A DNA stretch of 64,000 nucleotides from Longimycelium tulufanense (lineage in GTDB: Bacteria; Actinomycetota; Actinomycetes; Mycobacteriales; Pseudonocardiaceae). Positions within the stretch are counted from its first letter, which is position 1, and the number at the start of each line of letters is the position of its first letter. Location: positions 1 through 64,000 of the forward strand of contig NZ_BMMK01000016.1 in NCBI RefSeq assembly GCF_014645795.1, written 5' to 3'. This document shows positions 34,533-43,495 of this stretch, one piece after another. The notes beneath the pieces are model-generated. The model saw only the letters and a program-made list of their open reading frames with translations. It did no database searches and had not been told where the DNA came from. A program made the translations under genes and the position numbers.

Positions 34533-35671
34533 CGCGGCTGGATCGGGATCTCCCAGCGATACTCCCCGTCGGCCCGGTCCAGCCACAGCCACTGGCGGTC
34601 CTCGGTCACGGTGAGCCCGTAGCGGTGATGTGCCGGCCGGCCGAGCCGGTGCCAGTCGCCGACCATCCGGCACAGCTCGTCCCACAGCCGGCGCGGGCCG
34701 TCCTCGACGAGCGTGACGTGGCGGGGCGCGGTCACCTCGGCCCGCACCCACGAGCCGGTCACCGGGTCGACCAGCACGTGCACCGCGGGATCGCGGTGCA
34801 CGGTGACCCGATGGACACCGGGCAGCAGCACCGAGGCGAGAAAGGCGACCGTCGGGTGATGCAGGCCCTCCGGCAGCTCGTGGCCACGCACCGCCCCCTC
34901 CCCGTATCCGACACGCAGCACGTCCCGCCCCGTCCACACCACGTGATCGGCGCTCTCGCGCATGGCGACGAACCCGGCTGGAGCCCGCAGGAAGCCTCCG
35001 GTGGCGGTGCCGTCGGCGGACCGCAGCAGCCGGACCAGGCCGAACCCGACATTGACCACGATCGAGCCGTCCTGCCTGACCTGTCGCACCCATGGATAAG
35101 GCACGGAGCTGACACCACAGGTGGCGATCACGCGGTCGTAGGGAGCCCGATCCGGATAGCCGGCAGCCCCGTTCCCGCACACCACGGTCGGCCGAAAACC
35201 GAAAGCGGCCAACGCGTTCCGCGCGTCGTCGGCGACCTCGGGGTCGATGTCCACCGTGGTGACGTTCTCCTCGCCGACCCGATGGCAGAGCAGCGCCGCG
35301 TTGTAGCCGGTGCCGGTGCCGATCTCCAGGACGCGGTGCCCCTCGCCGACACCCAACGCCTCGAGCATGATCGCCATCAGGCTCGGCGTCGTACTGCTGC
35401 TGGTCGCGACGCCCTTGGCATCAAAGCGGGTCACCAGCGCGACGTCGTCGTAGGCAGCCGCGAGCGAGCGGCCGCGACGGTCCGGATCGGTTGCGTCGTA
35501 ATGCAGGTAGTGCCCGACCGGGCCGGGGACGCAGAACCGGGAGACGAACCGGTGGCGGGGTACCGCGCGGAACGCCGCCCGCCATTCCGGGGAGGTGAGC
35601 GCTCCCTTGTCGACAAGTCTGCTGACGAGCCGGTCGCGCAGGGCCATGGTCGGGTCGGTGGTCCTCGTCAT
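34529..35671 (-). CDS. PCMT-like methyltransferase
   Basis: A 380-residue protein whose N-terminal two thirds resemble protein-L-isoaspartate O-methyltransferase. Motif I is VLEIGTGTGYNAALL (about 113-127), with the flanking ATSSSTTPSLMAIMLEAL and VTTVDIDPEVADDARNAL. The 150-residue C-terminal extension is typical of the actinobacterial subgroup that accompanies graspetide and other RiPP clusters. No ATP-grasp enzyme or precursor is adjacent here; instead it lies between a P450 and a PucR regulator. It would methylate carboxylates (isoaspartyl or aspartyl) using S-adenosylmethionine. Target unknown. Confidence 0.8.
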   Translation of the reverse strand: MTRTTDPTMALRDRLVSRLVDKGALTSPEWRAAFRAVPRHRFVSRFCVPGPVGHYLHYDATDPDRRGRSLAAAYDDVALVTRFDAKGVATSSSTTPSLMAIMLEALGVGEGHRVLEIGTGTGYNAALLCHRVGEENVTTVDIDPEVADDARNALAAFGFRPTVVCGNGAAGYPDRAPYDRVIATCGVSSVPYPWVRQVRQDGSIVVNVGFGLVRLLRSADGTATGGFLRAPAGFVAMRESADHVVWTGRDVLRVGYGEGAVRGHELPEGLHHPTVAFLASVLLPGVHRVTVHRDPAVHVLVDPVTGSWVRAEVTAPRHVTLVEDGPRRLWDELCRMVGDWHRLGRPAHHRYGLTVTEDRQWLWLDRADGEYRWEIPIQPR

Positions 35672-35734
35672 GGCCGCCCTCCGTCAGCACCCATGCGGCT
35701 CTGCGTAGGTGATCACAAAAGGTAGTGGTCCTTG

Positions 35735-36970
35735 CTAACCATCGGATGACGATTCGTATGCGACTCGGACGCGTAGCGGGGCCCGGAAGGACACCAGGTT
35801 GAGCATGGGCGGGTCGTCGTCGACCAACGTCAGGTCGGGTAGGCGCTCGGCAGCCGCACGCACCACCACGGCGGCCTCCACCCGCGCCAGCTCCGCACCC
35901 AGACAGAGATGCCGTCCCAGGCCGAACGCCAGGTGGCGGCGGGCGTTGGGGCGGGCCGGGCAGAACCGCTCCGGGTCGTCGAACACCTCCGGGTCCGAGC
36001 CGGCTCCGGCGAGCATGAGCAACAGCTGTGCGCCGGCCGGCAGGTCGACCCCGCCCAGGCGGGTCGGCCGGGAGGTGACCCGCCGCCACGTGGTGACCGG
36101 TGGCTCCCGGCGCAGCACCTCCTCCACGCACGCCTCGGCCAACCCCGCCTCGGTGGGCAGCGCGCGCCACAGCTCCGGGCGGGCGACCAGGCGCCGCAAC
36201 GCCGTGGACAGCAGCTGGGTGGTGGTCTCCTGGCCGGCGATCAGCAGGAAGTAGCAGACCCCCACGGCCTCCTTGACACCCAGCGGGCTGCCGTCCGGCA
36301 GCCGATGCCGGGCCAGGGCGGAGAACAGGTCGTCACCGGCCGGGCCGGCGGCCCGCACGCGGCCCGCCAGCCAGCGGTGGAACTCGCCGGCCGCCACGGC
36401 CAGCTCCTGCTGCCGCTCGGCGTCCGGGTTGCCCCAGAACAGCTCCAGCGACGCCGTGCTCCACGCCTTCAACGCCGGTAGGTCGACATCGGACAGGCCG
36501 AGCATCGTCAGCAGCACCCGGCACGGCAGGTCCCGGGTGAGCGCGGGAACCAGGTCACACTCGCCGGTGACGGTCAGCTCCGCCTCGACCGCGGCGAGCT
36601 GGTCGGCCGCGATCCGCTCGACCAGCGGCACCGCGTCGGCGACCCGGGGCACGGTGAAGAACCGGGCGACCAGCCGACGCAGGCCCGGATGCGTCTCGGT
36701 CCCGTTGTTGGCCAGCGTCGGCGGGAGGGCGAACCCGGCGCGGGCGAGCACCCGCAGCGCGGGCACCGGGATCGGGGTGACCGCCGTCAGCGCGTTGTCC
36801 GGGCGGAAGGTCTCGGCGTCCAGCAGGACGTCGCGAACGTCGTTGTATCGGCTGACCAGCCACAACCCGGTGGCGTCGTCGTAGTGGACGGGCGTGTGCT
36901 CCCGCAGTGCCGACATGGCGGAATACGGATCGCGAACGAAGGCGTCGTCGAAGAGGTCCACGGTCCGCAC
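35735..36970 (-). CDS. cytochrome P450
   Basis: A 411-residue bacterial class I P450. It has the I-helix AGQETT motif, the K-helix ExxR (EEVLRR), and the heme-binding loop FGLGRHLCLGAE with proximal Cys356. It needs ferredoxin and reductase encoded elsewhere. It is transcribed divergently from an 8-amino-7-oxononanoate synthase-like gene 86 bases away, with the methyltransferase 63 bases downstream. Substrate not deducible; fatty acyl substrates would fit a BioI-like role. Confidence 0.92.
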   Translation of the reverse strand: MRTVDLFDDAFVRDPYSAMSALREHTPVHYDDATGLWLVSRYNDVRDVLLDAETFRPDNALTAVTPIPVPALRVLARAGFALPPTLANNGTETHPGLRRLVARFFTVPRVADAVPLVERIAADQLAAVEAELTVTGECDLVPALTRDLPCRVLLTMLGLSDVDLPALKAWSTASLELFWGNPDAERQQELAVAAGEFHRWLAGRVRAAGPAGDDLFSALARHRLPDGSPLGVKEAVGVCYFLLIAGQETTTQLLSTALRRLVARPELWRALPTEAGLAEACVEEVLRREPPVTTWRRVTSRPTRLGGVDLPAGAQLLLMLAGAGSDPEVFDDPERFCPARPNARRHLAFGLGRHLCLGAELARVEAAVVVRAAAERLPDLTLVDDDPPMLNLVSFRAPLRVRVAYESSSDG

Positions 36971-37056
36971 CTGGGGACCGTAACCCGATCGGCCGCGCGG
37001 CCCGTCGTGACGCCCGCCACTCGGATGAGGACGTCACCGATGCCACACTGTCGCGC

Positions 37057-38244
37057 ATGACAGAAGCCGGCCAGGTGACCTCCGTCAACCCCGCCGCGGC
37101 CTTCGACTGGCTCGACGTCCGTGCCTCCGCGCGGGCCCGCGCCGGCCTGACCCGCCGGCTGCGGTCGCGTCCGGTCGTCGATCCGGTGCTGGACCTGGCC
37201 GGCAACGACTACCTCGGCCTGGCCCGCGACCCCCGGGTGTGCGAGGCCGCGGCCGAGGCGGCCCGCCGATGGGGCGCGGGGGCCACGGCATCCCGGCTGG
37301 TCACCGGCACCACCACGCTGCACACCGAGCTGGAGCGCGAGCTGGCGGACTTCTGCGGGGCCGAGGCCGCCCTGGTCTTCTCCTCCGGCTACACCGCGAA
37401 TCTCGGGGTGCTGGCGGCGCTCGCCGGCCCGGGCACGCTGATCGTGTCCGAGGAGTACAACCATGCCTCGCTGATCGACGGCTGCCGGCTGTCGCGCGGG
37501 CACACACAGGTGGCGGCGCACGCGGATCCGGACGCGGTGCGGGACGCCCTTGCCGGGCGGACGTTGCGGCGGGCCCTCGTCGTGACCGACGGGGTCTTCT
37601 CGGTGGACGGCGACCTGGCGCCGTTGGGGGAGCTGGCCGCCGTCGCGCGGGAGCACGGCGCCGCCGTGGTGGTCGATGACGCGCACGGGCTCGGAGTGCT
37701 CGGGCAGGGCGGCCGCGGTTCGGTGTGGGCGGCCGGACTGGCCGGAGCGCCGGACGTGGTCACCTGTGTGACGTTGTCGAAGTCGCTGGGCGCACAGGGC
37801 GGTGCGGTGCTCGGCCCGCGACGGGTGATCGACCATCTCGTCGACACGGCTCGCACGTTCATCTTCGACACCGGGCTCGCACCGGCTGCCGCTGGCGGGG
37901 CGCTGGGTGCGTTGCATCTGCTGCGTGATCAGCCGGAGCTGGCCGAACGGGTGTGCGCGGTGGCGCGGGAGCTGGCGTGCCGACTGGGTACGGCGGGCCT
38001 GGCGGTGAGCGAGCCGGCGGCGGCCGTGGTGTCGGTGCGGGCGCCCTCGCCGCAGGCGGCGGTGGAGTGGGCCGCGGCGTGCCGGGACCACGGGGTCGCG
38101 GTGGGCTGCTTCCGCCCGCCGTCGGTGCCGGACCGGGTCTCCCGACTGCGGTTGACGGCGCGGGCGGACCTGACCGTCGCGGACATCGACCACGCGGTCG
38201 ACGTGATCGTTCGCACCGCGCCGCCGGAGGCCCACGCGGTCTGA
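37057..38244 (+). CDS. bioF: 8-amino-7-oxononanoate synthase-like PLP enzyme
   Basis: A 395-residue alpha-oxoamine synthase that condenses an acyl thioester with an amino acid; the biotin enzyme uses pimeloyl thioester and L-alanine. Visible features are LDLAGNDYLGLA, GAGATASRLVTG, the PLP-contacting DDAHGLGVLG, and Lys242 in TLSKSLGAQGG, which binds PLP. ATG 37057 is used. No other biotin genes are present, so a different alpha-oxoamine synthase activity is possible. It is convergent with the Lrp gene ten bases away. Confidence 0.85.
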   Translation: MTEAGQVTSVNPAAAFDWLDVRASARARAGLTRRLRSRPVVDPVLDLAGNDYLGLARDPRVCEAAAEAARRWGAGATASRLVTGTTTLHTELERELADFCGAEAALVFSSGYTANLGVLAALAGPGTLIVSEEYNHASLIDGCRLSRGHTQVAAHADPDAVRDALAGRTLRRALVVTDGVFSVDGDLAPLGELAAVAREHGAAVVVDDAHGLGVLGQGGRGSVWAAGLAGAPDVVTCVTLSKSLGAQGGAVLGPRRVIDHLVDTARTFIFDTGLAPAAAGGALGALHLLRDQPELAERVCAVARELACRLGTAGLAVSEPAAAVVSVRAPSPQAAVEWAAACRDHGVAVGCFRPPSVPDRVSRLRLTARADLTVADIDHAVDVIVRTAPPEAHAV

Positions 38245-38254
38245 CCCGTAGCCG

Positions 38255-38767
38255 TCAGCGTGCGGCCCGGCGGCGGCGTGGTGCGCGCAGGCGTCCCGGG
38301 GGCACGGTCAGCGCGCTGGTGTGGACGCGTTCCAGCACGATCGAGCTGGTCAGGTTCCGCACCTCTGGGCGGCTGGCCACCTTGTCCACCAGCAGGCGCT
38401 GCAGGTGCCGGCTGTCCTCGACCGCGATGTGGATGAGGAAGTCCGCCTGCCCGCTGACGTGGAACAACGCCCGGGTCTCCGGGAGCGACAGCACGAATCG
38501 CCGGAACGGGTCGACCACCTCCCGGGAGTGCGGCCGTACGTTGACCGAGACGATCGCCTCCAGCCCCAACCCGACGGCACGCGGATCGATCTCCGCGCGG
38601 TAGCCGGTCACCACCCCGCTGTCCCGCAACCGCCGCACCCGGTCCAGGCACGTCGACGGAGCCACGCCCACCCTGGCGGCCAGATCCTTGTTCGCGATCG
38701 AGGCGTCGTTCTGCAACTCCTCCAAGATTCGCCAGTCGACCGAATCCAGTTCGACGAAATCGCTCAT
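38255..38767 (-). CDS. Lrp/AsnC-family regulator
   Basis: A 170-residue regulator with an N-terminal helix-turn-helix (DWRILEELQNDASIANKDLAARVGVAPSTCLDRVRRL) and a C-terminal RAM effector domain (about 75-150, including LFHVSGQADFLIHIAV). It is divergent from the LysE-type exporter gene, 91 bases apart, the usual arrangement for an amino-acid-responsive exporter control. Confidence 0.92.
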   Translation of the reverse strand: MSDFVELDSVDWRILEELQNDASIANKDLAARVGVAPSTCLDRVRRLRDSGVVTGYRAEIDPRAVGLGLEAIVSVNVRPHSREVVDPFRRFVLSLPETRALFHVSGQADFLIHIAVEDSRHLQRLLVDKVASRPEVRNLTSSIVLERVHTSALTVPPGRLRAPRRRRAAR

Positions 38768-38858
38768 AGTCGTGCACGGTACGGGCAACCGGGCGAAGGA
38801 CCGCTCCGGGCACGCATCCTCCCCATGTCGAGACGAGCGTGCGGGGAGGTGTGTCGGA

Positions 38859-39491
38859 ATGGATCTGGTGTGGGGGCACATCCACTGGGGGTCGTTCCTG
38901 GCGGCGATGCTGGTGATCCTCATCGTGCCCGGGCCCGACTTCGTCCTGGTGACCAGCAACGCGGTGCTGGACCGGCGACGGGGATGGTGGACCGCGGCCG
39001 GCTGCACCAGCGGGCTCGTCGTGCACTCGGTGGCCGCCACCGCGGGGCTGTCCGCCGTGCTCGTCGCGGTGCCCGCCGCGTTCACCGCGGTGAAGATCAT
39101 CGGTGCCGCGTACCTGATCTACCTGGGGATCAGCGTGCTGGTGAAGGCCGGACGCGGTGCGGCTCCCAGCGCCGCGGTCCGGACCGGGAAGGTCCGCACG
39201 CCACGCGCGGCGTTCCTGCGCGGGCTCACCAACAACGTGCTGAACCCGAAGGTGCTGCTGCTGTTCCTGACCATCGTCCCGCAGGCGATGGATCCCGCGG
39301 CCGACCCGGTCCCGCAGGCAGCCGCGCTCAGTGCCACCGTGGTCGTGTTGTTCGGGCTCTTCCTGGCGCTCGTTGTGGCCTCGGTCCGGCTGCTGACCCG
39401 ATGGCTGTCCCGGCCCCGGCCGCGCAGGCTCTTCGAGCGCGGGTGCGGGATCGCGTTGCTCGGCATGGCGGCCAGCCTCGCCGCGGCCTGA
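38859..39491 (+). CDS. LysE/RhtB-family amino acid exporter
   Basis: A 210-residue inner-membrane protein with about six helices and the family motif GPDFVLVTSNAVLDRRRGWWTAAG near residue 25, plus FLRGLTNNVLNPKVLLLFL in the middle. It exports amino acids or homoserine lactone-like compounds. GGGGAGG precedes the ATG at 38859. Probably controlled by the divergent Lrp protein. Confidence 0.92.
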   Translation: MDLVWGHIHWGSFLAAMLVILIVPGPDFVLVTSNAVLDRRRGWWTAAGCTSGLVVHSVAATAGLSAVLVAVPAAFTAVKIIGAAYLIYLGISVLVKAGRGAAPSAAVRTGKVRTPRAAFLRGLTNNVLNPKVLLLFLTIVPQAMDPAADPVPQAAALSATVVVLFGLFLALVVASVRLLTRWLSRPRPRRLFERGCGIALLGMAASLAAA

Positions 39492-39679
39492 AGCCGGGCG
39501 TGCCGCTGCCCGAGCCGAAAATTCCGGGCTGCTGAGCCCGACATTCCCGGGTCGTGTCCTGGATCTTTGCGACGAGTGGTCGGTAGGGCGCGCTGAAGGG
39601 CGATCTTTGGTTCGAGAGTCCTGATCAGCTCTCTGAAACCGAGTCGTCACAGCGCTTTCCGCGTCGCTACCGTCGGCCC

Positions 39680-40990
39680 ATGGGCCTGAACCTTGCTCTG
39701 TTCTGGGAGCGCCCCGACATCCGCGACGCACTGGCGGCTCGGGACGTGGGCACCGTCTTCCGCGCCTTGGCGGCCGCAGGACTGCCCCAGCGCGACATCG
39801 CCACACTCACCGGAGTGGCCCAGTCATCGGTGTCCGAGATCGTCACCGGCACCCGCAAGGTCCAGGCATACGACCTGCTCGACCGCATCGCTACCGGCCT
39901 CGGGATCCCTCGTGCTTACATGGGTCTCGCCTATTCCCCTGGCTGCGGACCATGTCCGCAGGACGAGGAGGACGAGGATGTGAAGCGACGACGGTTCCTC
40001 GCGCATGCGGGTCGAATCGTCCTCGGCGTGGCCGTTTTCGGTGAGGTCGACGCCAGTTTCCAGCCGCGCATTCCCTGTGCCCCGGTTCCGGACCGTGTCG
40101 GCATGGCCGATGTACAGCAGATCGAGGCAGCCACCGCGAGGCTCCACTCCTTGGCCGGCCAGCATGGCGGCGAGCTTGTCCTCCCCGCGCTCCGGGCGCA
40201 GGGTGCCTGGGCAGAGCAACTGCTCTGGGCCAGTACCAGTGACCCGGTCCGCCGCGCGCTGCTCGGCTCGCTCGCCCGACTCCAGGAGAAGACCGCAGAA
40301 GCCGCATTCGATGCGGGCTCGCGAGACACTGCTCGCGACCACCTGCTCAAGGGGATGGAACACGCCAAGGCAGGCGAACACCCCGCACTCCAAGCGCATC
40401 TCCTCTACACCGCTGGCCGCGTGGAGACGCATTACGGCGCTCCTGACGCAGCGTTGCAGCTCTACCAACTCGCCCACGTGCCGGCCATGGGCGCCCGCAT
40501 GCCGCTGCTACTCGCTCTCCTCGAGATCAACCAGGCCCGTGCCTATGCCCAACTCCACGCCCGAGATGCCGCCCTCCGCGCGATCGACAACGCCCGAGAG
40601 CACTTCGAGCGGGCCACCCCGGACAACACACCCCGCTGGATGCGCTTCGGGCTCCCCCAACTGGCCGTGGCCGAAGGACTGGCCTGGGCTCACCTCGGCA
40701 ACGAAGACCGTGCCATCATCGCGCTCCGCGCCTGCCTGAGCAGCAAGAACCAAACGAACGTGCGCCGCAACAGCATCGATCTCACCGAACTGGCCGCCGC
40801 GCACCTGCGCAATGGTGACATCGGCGAGGGCAGCCGCCTGGGTATGAAGGCCCTCGACCTTGCCGGGACGCTCCGTTCCCAGCGCACCCGGGATCGGCTC
40901 GTGCCGCTTCAGCGCGCCGCGCTGCGCTCCGGGCGAGCCGCGAAAGACCTCGCCGAGCGGGTCGGCCTTGCCCGGCAACGCCCCGCCTGA
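39680..40990 (+). CDS. HTH-TPR transcriptional regulator
   Basis: A 436-residue protein with an N-terminal XRE-like helix-turn-helix (about 25-75: PQRDIATLTGVAQSSVSEIVTG) followed by helical repeats that fit tetratricopeptide units (about 160-420). This layout is common in streptomycetes and Pseudonocardiaceae and is thought to be signalling-related. An internal KRRRFLAHAGRIVLG stretch (about 98-115) resembles a twin-arginine signal but is inside the protein. Function unknown. Confidence 0.82.
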   Translation: MGLNLALFWERPDIRDALAARDVGTVFRALAAAGLPQRDIATLTGVAQSSVSEIVTGTRKVQAYDLLDRIATGLGIPRAYMGLAYSPGCGPCPQDEEDEDVKRRRFLAHAGRIVLGVAVFGEVDASFQPRIPCAPVPDRVGMADVQQIEAATARLHSLAGQHGGELVLPALRAQGAWAEQLLWASTSDPVRRALLGSLARLQEKTAEAAFDAGSRDTARDHLLKGMEHAKAGEHPALQAHLLYTAGRVETHYGAPDAALQLYQLAHVPAMGARMPLLLALLEINQARAYAQLHARDAALRAIDNAREHFERATPDNTPRWMRFGLPQLAVAEGLAWAHLGNEDRAIIALRACLSSKNQTNVRRNSIDLTELAAAHLRNGDIGEGSRLGMKALDLAGTLRSQRTRDRLVPLQRAALRSGRAAKDLAERVGLARQRPA

Positions 40991-41000
40991 ACCGGGTTCC

Positions 41001-41041
41001 CGAGGCCCCTCGCCCGTCCCCCACGCGGACGAGGGGCCTCG
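41001..41041 (+). terminator. terminator after the HTH-TPR gene
   Basis: CGAGGCCCCTCG (41001-41012) pairs perfectly with 41030-41041 over a 17-base loop, starting 11 bases after the stop codon. Confidence 0.75.
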
Positions 41042-41227
41042 CCGTACCTGAAGGTCGAATCGTTCAGTGGTCGCCGTGGTGCGACCGACATCGAGCAGTG
41101 GTTCGAGCGAGTCGATCAGCTTGAGCGAAGAAAGCTGTCACGGAGCGTGCGCGACTGGTGTCCGTTCCGTCGACATCGCGCGCGCCACACTGGAACCAGT
41201 CCCACGACCGAAGGCGGGAGCAGTCTC

Positions 41228-41814
41228 GTGACGAGTGCACACCAGCATCGGCCCCGCGGCCGGCTCACGGTCGATGAGTGGGAGAAACTGCCCCACGACC
41301 CAGATGGGCCGCGCGTCGAGCTGATCGACGGAGTGCTCCGCGTGTCGCCAGCACCCAGCTACGCCCATCAAGCCATCGGTGACGAGCTTCGGACCGTCCT
41401 CGCCACGGCTCTGCGTGAACATGGTCGTCACGATCTGCGCGCAGGTACCGCCGTCGGCGCCAAGATCGCTACGTTACATGGGTATATCCCTGATGTTCTC
41501 GTCCTTCGTAGGCAAAGGGACGGCACAGTGGCCGTCGTAGCCAGGGACCTCGTTCTTGCTGTCGAGATTGTCAGCCCGCGCAGCCGCAAACAGGACCTTA
41601 TGATCAAACCCACTGCCTATGCGGAGGCGGGTGTTCCCCACTTCTGGCGAGTTGAGCCCAGCCGTGGAACTCCCCCGACCGTCCACTGCTTCGAGTTGGA
41701 CGGTGACGGTACCTACGTCGAGCAGGCCCTGGCCGGTCTGGGGGAGCCGCCCTGGTCAAGATCGACGGTGTGCCGGTCTGGCTCGATCCCGACGAACTCT
41801 ACGCTCAGATCTGA
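41228..41814 (+). pseudogene. frameshifted Uma2-family nuclease
   Basis: From the GTG at 41228 the frame encodes a Uma2 (PD-(D/E)XK-like) protein: LTVDEWEKLPHDPDGPRVELIDGVLRVSPAP, then IPDVLVLR, LAVEIVSPRSRKQD and YAEAGVPHFWRVEP. The normal ending, reading ALVKIDGVPVWLDPDELYAQI and then a stop at 41812-41814, is present in another frame after a run of five G near 41741-41745. One missing base in that run would explain it. The unshifted frame reads on into unrelated sequence to 42076. It is either a recent pseudogene or a sequencing slip. Confidence 0.75.
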
Positions 41815-41961
41815 GCCCTCAGTGCAAATCGCGCAAAGAATGATCTCATCGGACACCGACAACCCGGGCACGGTTTTTCCGCCGAGCAGCCGAGCAGTAA
41901 TCCGGCAACCATCGCCAGTGGCAACGGCGTGCACATCGGTCGCGCGGGGTACCCCTCCACC

Positions 41962-42249
41962 ATGGCCAGGGACCGGCGGCGCAGGCCGACCCGCGAGGAG
42001 TACCAGCGCGGGCTGTACGGCTACCACGACCCCACCGCCGGGTTCGGCGGCGCGCCTCCGGCGCTCAGCGCCCTGACCCTGCGGCTGTGGCTCGCCGGCA
42101 TCGGGGTGGTGGTCTGGACCCTGGCCGCGATCTTCGCCTACACCCTCGGCATCCGCTGGCTGGCCGTGATCATGGCCGTGCTGGCCGTGGTGGGGATCGT
42201 CGACTTCGCATGGGTCTCGCACCGGAAACGCCGCGGCGAGCCCGGGTGA
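41962..42249 (+). CDS. DUF6343 family small membrane protein
   Basis: A 95-residue protein with a basic/aromatic N-terminus (PTREEYQRGLYGYHDPTAGFGGAPPALSALTLRLWLA) and two adjacent transmembrane helices (IGVVVWTLAAIFAYTLGI, WLAVIMAVLAVVGIVDFAWV), then a basic tail. This pattern is that of the actinobacterial DUF6343 family. Function unknown. Confidence 0.75.
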   Translation: MARDRRRRPTREEYQRGLYGYHDPTAGFGGAPPALSALTLRLWLAGIGVVVWTLAAIFAYTLGIRWLAVIMAVLAVVGIVDFAWVSHRKRRGEPG

Positions 42250-42300
42250 GGAAACTCCGCGTCGACCGCGGGCGCCGTGGCCGCGGTCGGTGCAGCAGCG

Positions 42301-42328
42301 GCCGGGCACAGCGTCGGTTGTGCCCGGC
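42301..42328 (+). terminator. terminator after the DUF6343 gene
   Basis: GCCGGGCACA (42301-42310) pairs with TGTGCCCGGC (42319-42328) around an 8-base loop, about 50 bases after the stop codon. Confidence 0.65.
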
Positions 42329-42362
42329 AGGGGATGCCGCTGCTGCGTGGTGGAGGCGGTCT

Positions 42363-42420
42363 CCTACCGTCTCTTCCCTTACCGCCCCGGTGCCCTCGAA
42401 CCGGGTGCAAAGACGGTAGG
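42363..42420. ncRNA. candidate structured RNA with nested stems
   Basis: An outer perfect 10-bp stem (CCTACCGTCT at 42363-42372 with AGACGGTAGG at 42411-42420) encloses an inner 6-bp stem (CCCGGT 42386-42391 with ACCGGG 42400-42405). Such nested pairing in the untranslated space upstream of the DsbA/CcdA genes could be a small RNA or leader structure. It does not match a riboswitch class that I know. Low confidence as a functional RNA. Confidence 0.3.
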
Positions 42421-42751
42421 GAGCGAACAAGGGGCAGCAGTACCGTCTTGCGTCGGGTCAGCACCCCAACTTTCGTAGGGCGGAATACAGGGAATTGGCG
42501 ACACCGGCCTGCCCTCCCGCCCGGCGCGGCTCCCTGCGCTCACCCAGAACACCCTTACCTACCTGGGAAAGACGCGGCCTCGCCACGAAGCGGGCGGTCC
42601 CGGTGTCAGCACCATAGCCGATCCGGCATCCGGTTGATCTTCCGGGTCCCCGGGGTGGGACAACTCACCCCGACGGATCACCACCGGTACCGAGCGTTGG
42701 TGGTCCTACTACCGTGGTGACCGTCTGGCGCGATCGCGATGAGTGGGAGAA

Positions 42752-43495
42752 ATGAGTTCACAGGGCAACAGACGGAACGAGACGTGGCGCTGGCTGGTGC
42801 CGGCCCTGATCGTGGTCGTCGCGGTGACACTGGCCTACCTGGGTGCCAACCGGGGCGCCCAGGACGACACCCGGCAGGCAGCCCCCCACCAGGCCGCCGG
42901 GCAAACGGAGGCCAGCGGCTCGTCCCGGCCCGGCGAGGGCCCGGTCAAGGGCCTCGCCCGACGGGACGCCAACGACCCGTATGCCCTGGGCAAGGTGGAT
43001 GCCCCGGTGGTGCTGGTCGAGTACGCCGACTACCGCTGCCCGTTCTGCGCGAAGTTCAGCACCGACACCAAGCCGGAGCTGATCAAGCGGTACGTCGACA
43101 GCGGCGTGCTGCGCATCGAGTGGCGGGACATGCCGATCTTCGGTGCGGAGTCGGAGACCGCCGCGGTCGCCGCCCGCGCCGCCGGCAAGCAGGGCAAGTT
43201 CTGGGAGTTCCACAACCTCGCCTACGCCGAGGCCCCGCGGTCCGGGCACGCCAGCTTCCCCAAGGAGCGGCTCCTCGAGCTGGCCGGCAAGATCGGCGTC
43301 GGCGACATGGCCCGGTTCGAGGCCGACCTGGCCGACCCCGAGCTGCGCGCCGGTGTCCGCGCCGACGCCGCCGAGGGCCACCGGATCGGGGTCGCCAGCA
43401 CGCCGACGTTCCTGGTCAACGGCCACCCGCTGCTCGGTGCCCAGCCGCTGGAGGAGTTCGTCGCACTCATCGAGCAGACCCGGGGCGGTCGGTGA
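42752..43495 (+). CDS. membrane-anchored DsbA-like thioredoxin-fold protein
   Basis: A 247-residue protein with one N-terminal transmembrane anchor (WLVPALIVVVAVTLAYLG, about 14-31) and an extracytoplasmic thioredoxin fold. It has the redox motif CPFC (Cys96-Cys99) in LVEYADYRCPFCAKF and the cis-Pro loop VASTPTFLVNG. This is the DSBA family that introduces disulfide bonds in secreted proteins in actinobacteria. ATG 42752 has GGGAGAA upstream. It overlaps the CcdA-like gene as GTGA; together they form a thiol-redox relay. Confidence 0.88.
   Translation: MSSQGNRRNETWRWLVPALIVVVAVTLAYLGANRGAQDDTRQAAPHQAAGQTEASGSSRPGEGPVKGLARRDANDPYALGKVDAPVVLVEYADYRCPFCAKFSTDTKPELIKRYVDSGVLRIEWRDMPIFGAESETAAVAARAAGKQGKFWEFHNLAYAEAPRSGHASFPKERLLELAGKIGVGDMARFEADLADPELRAGVRADAAEGHRIGVASTPTFLVNGHPLLGAQPLEEFVALIEQTRGGR

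Larger units (their letters stand above)
42250..42751. other. 500-base intergenic region with structured elements
   Basis: No gene is convincing. It contains a terminator-like hairpin at 42301-42328 and a nested stem structure at 42363-42420. The promoter of the thiol-redox operon must lie toward the right end. Confidence 0.5.

Noticed and set aside
30780-34622. Very long open frame (about 1280 codons) on the plus strand
   Set aside because: It is antisense to ald and the PucR regulator, whose proteins have clear domains. Its translation is His/Arg/Gln-rich and is an effect of GC codon bias.
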